DNA of 64,000 bases. Origin: Paulinella micropora. Lineage: Eukaryota; Cercozoa; Imbricatea; Euglyphida; Paulinellidae. The DNA lies in the NCBI GenBank assembly GCA_019918135.1, contig WBZZ01002522.1, positions 1 to 64,000 on the forward strand, in the 5' to 3' direction. Positions 56,871 to 64,000 of the stretch are shown in pieces. The position numbers and the translations under genes are program-made. How positions within the stretch are numbered: position 1 is the first letter of the stretch; each line of letters opens with the position of its first letter. The notes below the pieces were generated by a model. It was not told where the DNA came from. It did no database searches and saw only the letters and a program-made list of their open reading frames with translations.

Positions 56871-59781
56871 GCAATTTGAAAAAAGCAACTCCCCCAAGCA
56901 AATGAACTCCGAAGGAAAGGTAGTGGAGGAGTGTAGGAAAGGAGTTGAGGAGGTGTTAGGAGGAGTGTAGGCCCAGTATGACTGTCTCTCTTGTGGTTAG
57001 TGGTGTGCCTGCTGCATGCTTTAGAAATACCTCGTTTACAGCCCAAAATACATCTGTCAACAGTCCATCTGCCTCGGCTACTCTCTCTCCCTCCTTCCTT
57101 CTTCATCATCTTCACGACATCTCCCGTTTCATCGTCCAAAATACACAGGTTGTTCAGCTGTTCACTTAACTTAAATCTTAAAGTCTTCAAAGCTTATCAC
57201 CTTTCCGTGTCCTGTGTCTCTTTTACTGCTCTTTCCCACAGGTGCTTCGTGTGTGTGTGTGTGTCACCTGTCTGCTCTGCCTGTGACTCCACACTGTCTC
57301 CTACTCTATGCAAAGGAGACGAACCTTGTGGTAGTAGCGATGGGGGCCAAGACTTCCCTTCTCTCGTCCTTCCTATACGCTCCACCGTCTCAATGAAAGC
57401 AGTCTCTCCTCCAGTTCTGGTCCCGCCGGTCCGTACCACTTTTCCTGGCATTACAGTGTCATTCCGTGAATCTCCTTTCTTACCGGGTTTTTCGACACTT
57501 TCCTTGTCTTTTTCTCCGATATTTGCGGGACTTGGCGAGTTTTTCTTCACGGGTTTTGACGTATCTTTTTGCGAGATTTGCTGTGCACTCGCCCCCTTTC
57601 CCTCCCTCTCTCTCAGTATGCTCATCATCTCACTCTCTGAAGGATAATCGCGGGAAGGGCGTGGGCGACGTGAAGGGTCTTGTGCTAGGTCAATAGCTGG
57701 AAATAGTGGGTCTTGACGGGCATCATACCCGCACCAATCTGCATACACTAGCCTCTTTGCTGCCTCACCTGCCTTGCCCCAACTCCCCCCCCCCCCCCCC
57801 CGTCCAAACTTAACTCCACACTGTTTTCCCTTCCAGTTCTGCCCAGTACAACGAGTGGTTAGTGGGCCTGTGGTGTGGCTCTTGGGAGTGGATGTAGTGG
57901 GTTGCGGTGTTTCGTTATTTGTCTGTCTAGAGTTCTGAGGGGGTGTGGGTGTCGGTTTCTCATTTGCTTTCCGTTTCTCTTTCTCTTTCGTTTGCGAGTG
58001 CTTTGGTTGCAATGGTGAGGGTTGCACACGTTGTGTGTCTTGTGAGGTTGTGAGGGCAGGAGTAGTTGTTGTAGAGGTGTTGGGGTGTTGAGCACTAGTG
58101 AGAGTGCGGTGTGGAGGGTTGTGGGGTCTGTCTCGGAGTGTGTTTCGAGCCCATGGAACACTCGACAGTTCCCCCCCCCCCCCACGGGCTCTTGTGGGTT
58201 GTTCCAAGGGTTTGTTCTCACTTTGCTCCTTTGGAGGCTCACTATCCTCCTCGCCCTCTTGCTCTGCTTCACGAGCAATAATGCTTTCCCCACTTTCTAT
58301 GTTTCCCTCCATTGCTTCTTCGCTACCCTCCATTATGACTAGCCCATACTCTTCTTCTTCTGAGCTGTCTTGCCCCTCAGACTTTTCTCCTCCTTCCTCC
58401 TCACCCTCCTCTCCTACTTCAGAATCTCCCCGCATAAGAGCAACTCCTTTGGCTCCTTTCTTTCGAAATTTGCCACTCTTGTCTCTTTGCTTCCCCTTTG
58501 AGGAGTCAGAGTGAGCTGACTTTGGACTAGTTCATTTGGGGCTTGACTTCTGTTTGGGGCAAAAACGCTTAGTGTGTCCAGTCTGATAGCAGTTATAGCA
58601 TGTCACTTTCAGCCACCACTCCTGCTCTGAACTATCACTCCCATTCTTGTTGCCCTTGCCCTTCCCGTTCTTAGTCCATTTCTTGTACTTCTCTCTCTTT
58701 CTCCTTTCTCTCCTCCCTCTCCCTCTCCAAACAGTAGATTCGCTCCCTTACCCTCTCTCTTTCTCTCCCTCGCCTTCTTACGCTCCTTGTAACACTCCTT
58801 CCTCAATCTCTTTTGCTTCGCATCCCACAGCACGTAAATTTCGTTTGCCGACTCTATTATTTCATCTGTGATGGTCTGTTTGCTGCCGCTAGTCTGTAGT
58901 AGTCATTGAAAAATGTTGCTCCATAAGCTTCGTGTTCAGCTAGCTTCTCTAACAGTCCGTTCACTGCCTCATCTGCCCCAAAATCTGCTCCTCGCAAGGC
59001 TTCAAGCCACTGCTTCTGGCCACTGCTTCTGGAGTTGATGTTGGGTCAGATATTCTTCCATATCTTCTGTTAGTCTTTGTCTCTGATCTTTACAGGCTTT
59101 CTCCTCGACATATCTCGCCGCACCGCTTATATTACCGTATTTTTCTTTTACGATGCCGACTTTTTCAAACGGGCAATGTGTCTTTTCGTTGCGAAGGAAT
59201 TGAATCACTTTGGTTTCCGAGAATGCAGTTGCAACGAAAAGTTGAAACATTCTGCAACGATGCAGATATCGTTGCTCATCTTCATACTTCTTCTTTCTCA
59301 GTATGTAAACGTCTTTGTTGCTTCTTGTCATTGCCCTTTTCTTCCTTCTTTTCGCTCTTCCTAAGCCTTCTTCTTTTCCTTCGATAGATCCTTCCAGTTG
59401 TCTGGTTTCTCTACCGCTACTTTCGCGTCTTGTGCTGTTTGACTACCTCTCTGTCTCGGTTATCGTGGTTGCTGTGTTTCATCTTCTTCATCTGATCCCT
59501 CCGGTGTGTCCAGCTCGTGTGGTTCTCTCTGCTCATCTATTTCCTCTGCCTTTCTCATCCTGTCTCTGTCGTAAACATATTTGGTCTTTGCTGCATTATG
59601 GTCTTTAAAAGCGTCGTGAAAACATGTCTCCGAGAGTTGTGCTAATACCATATGCATATTCCTCTATCTGATAGTAGTAACTTTGCAAATCTTTCTTGTT
59701 TCCGCTAAACACCGGAGTGTGAGACAGCAACTGTCTCATGCTAAGTGCATTGTGCCGAAATTCGCTATCACAGCGGCTCAT
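56871..59781 (-). pseudogene. gag-only retroelement fossil with CCHC knuckle (right arm)
   Basis: The mirror of 11,372-14,285, including the zinc knuckle (about 58,533-58,597) and the acidic then Thr/Pro-rich stretch (57,197-58,435). It is broken, with several interruptions, mostly the same as in the left copy. Confidence 0.55.
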
Positions 59782-60514
59782 AACCGTTGATTAGGTAAAT
59801 ACCCTGTCACTCACGGACCTAATATATTATACGCTGGTTGCTGAGAGATTCCGTTAGAATTTCAAGCCACGATACCAATCGACACTTTTAATCCGCACGT
59901 AGATAGCAGAACTGACAAACTCAAAAGTAATAATGAAACTGAAATAAAGTACGCACGACTGTAATTATTATTAAATTGTCAGTGTCCAATCCTGAATGCT
60001 AATATGTACCGTTACGTCTGTTACAATAATTGACTATAACTATACGGTCATTCTACTATACAAATAAATTACTTCCCAGTCACAAAGCAATTACTAAAAG
60101 TAAAAACGTAGTTATCCTACCAACGGAATGAGGAATACTTAACGTAGAAGGGACTAAGTAAGTACTCTCCAAGCCAAGCATAACAGACAGACCGGAACCG
60201 TCTATAGAGTAATGCCACTACTATGATATACCGGGTGGGCAGGCATAAAAACTATAACTTGATATTTAATCCAATGATGATTCAGTGAATTAAGACAAGT
60301 AACAGATATTAATATATACTTTTTACGCAGGATAATATTATCGTTAGGGCGAACATTAGCCGGGAAGTGGCTCTGAGAGTATGTTTCCTTTTTGTTGTTT
60401 CGCTCTGATAGTCTCCTACACTTTCCCTCAGTTGAGATGATAATGGTTTCCTCTGTAGGTATTCCCCCCCCGGATAGCCGGTAAAAGGTACCTTTTCCTG
60501 GCGACAGGTGCACC
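59782..60514 (-). repeat. LTR-like sequence (right arm)
   Basis: The mirror of 10,640-11,371. Confidence 0.45.
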
Positions 60515-60765
60515 AGCTTGTTTTTCAGTATTATTTGTCCGGATTGGACCTGATGCCATTTTATTCCTGGTCTGTTGCCGTTTTCCTTTTTGGCTTCACT
60601 TAGCTAATATAACGAGACATCATCAAGTTGTCGTCTTTTGAGGACTGTGTTTGGTTGTATTACCGACTTTTTACGAGCTATCGTTGGGGGCATTACATTT
60701 GGAGTCCATATCACTAGGGTGATTTCTTTCTGCTTTGCCACACATGCAACAGAATGAATTTTCAC

Positions 60766-61124
60766 TGACCTTAGAAAACGATCAGAGAGTTGCAAAAATA
60801 CTCTGACGTATGTGTGAGATAATGCAGATAAATGCACAAACTAGAAGGGTAGAGTGTTGTGCTCCTGTCCCTATGCTTGTTTGTGTTTTGTGTGTGTTCC
60901 TTCACTCTTCTGTCCACCTCCTTCTTCTTGGTCTCTGTGTGAGAACAGCAAGAACGACAGAGAGTTTGTATCTGATGTCTCCTTGTGAGCACACAGATAT
61001 GGATTGGGCTAGAGGGTACGAGACACCTGCTTGAGACCAATGAAATTATTTGTTTTGTGAAAGAGTATGAGGGAGCTGTGTTGGAGTATTTGTTTTCGTC
61101 TGACGTTCCCGTGTGAGACAGGTC
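60766..61124. other. Segment inverted relative to the other arm (right-arm state)
   Basis: Reads in the same plus-strand direction as 10,026-10,388, although everything around it is reverse-complemented. It is bounded by TGACCT at the left and AGGTCT at the right. Confidence 0.8.
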
Positions 61125-61477
61125 TGAGAACCTATCCGACCGACTGTCGACTTCTCAAGGAGAGCTTTTCTAGCTTCTCTATGACTATCTGTGTGTAGGT
61201 CCAAGTGCCTCATACTAGATAGAATATAGAAAAGAAGGAGGAGAAAGTAATCTGAGTAAGGAGAACAAGAAATCGGAGAAAGTCTCAAAGATTATTTTTC
61301 TCAAACAAAAACAAACATACAAACAGTGTTTCATAGAGGACAGGGAATCTCACTCTACCCTCTCTATTAGTTTCTCTCTTCACTAGTCAATCGACTGAAG
61401 GAGGAACAGAACACAAACGAACAAAAATCAAACATAGGAGCTGACACTGTCCTCCTGTTAATTACTACTACGACATC

Positions 61478-64000
61478 ATGTCGACAGAGACCGCCGAAGT
61501 GAGTGAATTCTCGGAGGCAGAACAAAGAAGAGAAGAAGAAGCAGGAGGAGGAGGAAGAGGACTGAATGAAGGAGGAGGAGGAGGAGATGAAGGAGTAGGG
61601 GGAGGAGTAGAAGAGGGCTGGGATGATGAAGGAGGATATGGAGGAGACGAAGATGAAGGAGGATTTGAACAAGAGACGGGAGGAGGAGGAGCATATGGTA
61701 ATCCCTTACCACCTGCCTACACGGGAGGAGGAGACGGGAGGAGGAGGAGCATATGGTAATCCCTTACCACCTGCCTACACGGGAGGAGGAGGACGAAAAA
61801 TGATCGACTTGATTCATAGTGATGGAGAGGAGATCACAGTGGAGGAACAACAGTGGGTGCAAGACCACTATGACCTCACTAAAGAAGAGTTGATAACAAG
61901 ATGAGGGGAGAGAAGGATACCTATGTGTGGATCCCTCAGCATCAAAGAAGAGAGAAAAGTCGTGCTAAGAAGGATGTCTATATCCTTTTATCAAACACAG
62001 CACAGCTCCTCGGCAAACTGGTCTCTGATCCAGAAAAGAGAAAGAAGATACAGCATATCAAGTTTGGGGACACACACACTCACCTTGAATTACTCGATGC
62101 TATCTTTGGGGTGTACACTCAGACCCTGATTTGGGAACGTTCATATGGCCCACGATGTGAGGGTTACCTCCAGTACACAAACCCAAGAGCAACGGCCAGA
62201 TTCCTCCCGACTGGTCAGGAGGCAGTCGATGTAACAAAAATGAAGACTAATCTGGGTTCGAAAAACTCGAGTGGCATATTTCATTTTTTCACGATGGAAA
62301 TGAAGGCCTTGGAGGAGGGGAAGGCAGAGATGGAAAAAATCATTAAGGCAGCAGGAGAAACTCATCCTGTGATTGATGAGTTAGAGAAGACCGACAGAGT
62401 TCTGACCAAGATCAGACTGTTGATGGGTGCGTTACTGCATAAGGAGGCATGGACGAGATGGATTCCTACCAAGGATCACTCTGTCCTTAAATCACTTAGT
62501 AACGCACCACCGGTCGCCAATAAAGCAGGTGTTGACTAATATGTGGAGAAATATAATTTTCTCAGATCTGCTTCTGAATTGGTGGCCTTTATCACTCATG
62601 CTCAAAAGCTGGTGATATCTGAGAAGAAGAAGGCGACAGAGAAGGCGGAGTTCGAGAAGGCAATGAGACTGGAAAGAATGAAAGCAAAAGTGAGTGGTGC
62701 AAAGACACACCCTCCGACATATTTTCCCCCACCAGCTCCTGCCCCACCAGCCCCTACAACCCCGGGCTCAACTACGGTGGTGGTCACAAACACGGAGAAG
62801 AAGGACAGACAAAATATCATAAATGCCTTCAAGGGGAAGAAAGGAGGAGTGGCAAGTCTCATGCTATATGCCAAGACGAGCTCAGACAAAGACTCTGATG
62901 CTTCGCTTTTGAGCAAGCTCAAAGAGATCAATGCCTGCATGAAGGCTTTTCCTTGCGACGAAACGCAGGAATACGAGGCCCTTGTTACTGTTTTTGACCA
63001 ATCTCTAGTCTCGGAGGGATTTGATCTGACACAGTACAAGTTTTTGAGAAAGAAGGAGGAGATTAAGAGAAACAATGCAACAGGCCTAGACGCTCAGTGT
63101 GAACTGGCGGTGGCCACACTCATTTCATATTTTCAATTTCATGGATACCAGCATCTCTGCACTGGTACTCTCATAGGATTTGAAATCTTTGAGACAGTGG
63201 CGATGAGTTTGAGGAGTGCTGTTGGCTTGGCGGCGACCCTTACGGAGGTAGTTTCCTCCTATGGGCTATTCTATGGCCGCAAGTCGATCATCCTCTATTT
63301 CTTCTCGGCGTTACACACAGTTAACCCGAGTAAGCTTACTCAGCTCATACAACAATGCTCGACGTTTAGCTCAATGAAGTCCAAGAACTTCCTCGAGACA
63401 CACGTGTTCGAAAATACGGTTCAAAGCGTTGCTCCGTCAGCACTGTTTCAAGAAGTGATGAGTGCATGCTCAAACATGGACTCGCTCACGGAGGCACATA
63501 CGGCACAGGCAGGCGGTGTACCTGTTGGTGCACAAGCCACGTACACAAACAGAGTTGCCGGTTGGAAGAGACAGAGAGAGAGCCAGACCTGAAGACCGCA
63601 TGTTGGAGGTGGTTCGCAGGCTTGCAGTGTAAGGCACAGATGGAGAACAGAGACTGCTCTTTCAATCATGATAGGCAGAACCCAACAGCAAGGGCAAATT
63701 TTCTGAGCAGGACGGAAGGCAAGGAACCGGGCCTTTTCAACATGCTTCAGATTGCCGTTTCGAACGAAGGTTGGTATGCCAATATGTGTGATGATGAGGA
63801 GTTACGAGAGGCAATCATTACCTACATGAAGAGGATGAAGGAGAAGAAGGATGAAAGGGAGAGACAAAAGAACTTAAAGGCCTCTCAAAGAGGACGAGGA
63901 GGAGGAGCAGGAGGAGGACGAGGAGGAGGACGAGGAGGAGGAACATGGAGAGGAGCCTCTAGATGGCAAGGAACCCCTCAGAGAGGAAGAGGAGGAGGTC
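61478..64000 (+). pseudogene. gag-like region of the Ty3-type fossil (right arm, runs off the window)
   Basis: The plus-strand counterpart of 7,204-9,673: a Gly/Glu-rich start, a helical central region, the C-x8-C-x8-C-x3-H cluster (about 63,598-63,666) and the beginning of the RGG tract, cut by the end of the window. It is broken, with several interruptions. Pol presumably follows outside. Confidence 0.6.

Larger units (their letters stand above)
43490..64000. repeat. Right arm of the giant inverted repeat
   Basis: The reverse complement of 7,204-24,983. The sum of matching coordinates is 68,473 near the inner end, rises to about 71,348 past the piggyBac insertion and settles near 71,155 further out, the rest being small length differences. 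The arm runs off the window end, so the full size is unknown. Confidence 0.95.

Overview
This window is nuclear DNA from a repeat-rich eukaryote. The evidence is spliced genes with GT..AG junctions, LTR retrotransposon, LINE, tRNA-type SINE, piggyBac and large TIR transposon sequences, and long (ATT)n arrays. No bacterial operon, ribosome-binding-site or rRNA signal was seen. The lineage cannot be fixed by eye; an alga, another protist or an early-branching lineage would all fit.

The dominating structure is a giant inverted repeat. The left arm (from at or before about 7,204 to 24,983) reads as the reverse complement of the right arm (43,490 to the window end at 64,000, clearly continuing outside). 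The arms are about 99% alike by spot comparison and surround an unlike 18.5-kb spacer. From outside to inside each arm carries: a Ty3/Gypsy-type retroelement (gag, and on the left pol too); a 1.7-kb divergent intergenic region holding a roughly 360-bp segment that is flipped between the arms; a gag-only retroelement fossil with related LTR-like flanks; a 9.3-kb element with about 410-bp terminal inverted repeats that carries a DDE-transposase-like gene, an oppositely oriented unknown gene, a SINE cluster and a coding minisatellite; and the 3' exons of an unidentified spliced gene. The right arm also has a 2.86-kb piggyBac transposon at a TTAA, and the left arm keeps the matching empty site.

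The spacer (24,984-43,489) holds, in order: a second copy of a 2.5-kb stretch of the Ty3 pol region; a 5'-truncated APE-type LINE; a head-to-tail array of SINEs and LINE tails, each ending in (ATT)n; an old piggyBac remnant; a piece of LTR-like sequence; a very GC-rich, proline-rich, multi-membrane coding island resembling the TMBIM/Bax-inhibitor-1 fold; a host HAD phosphatase gene (TIM50/CTD-phosphatase type) with splice junctions readable by eye; and another SINE/LINE-tail array.

The most interesting points are the unequal arms of the palindrome (piggyBac, flipped segment and repeat-length differences), the LINE-SINE pair sharing a 3' tail and apparently targeting (ATT)n arrays, the two-gene TIR transposon, and the GC-rich membrane-protein island. 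LTR-type elements are described here only as fossils, in outline.
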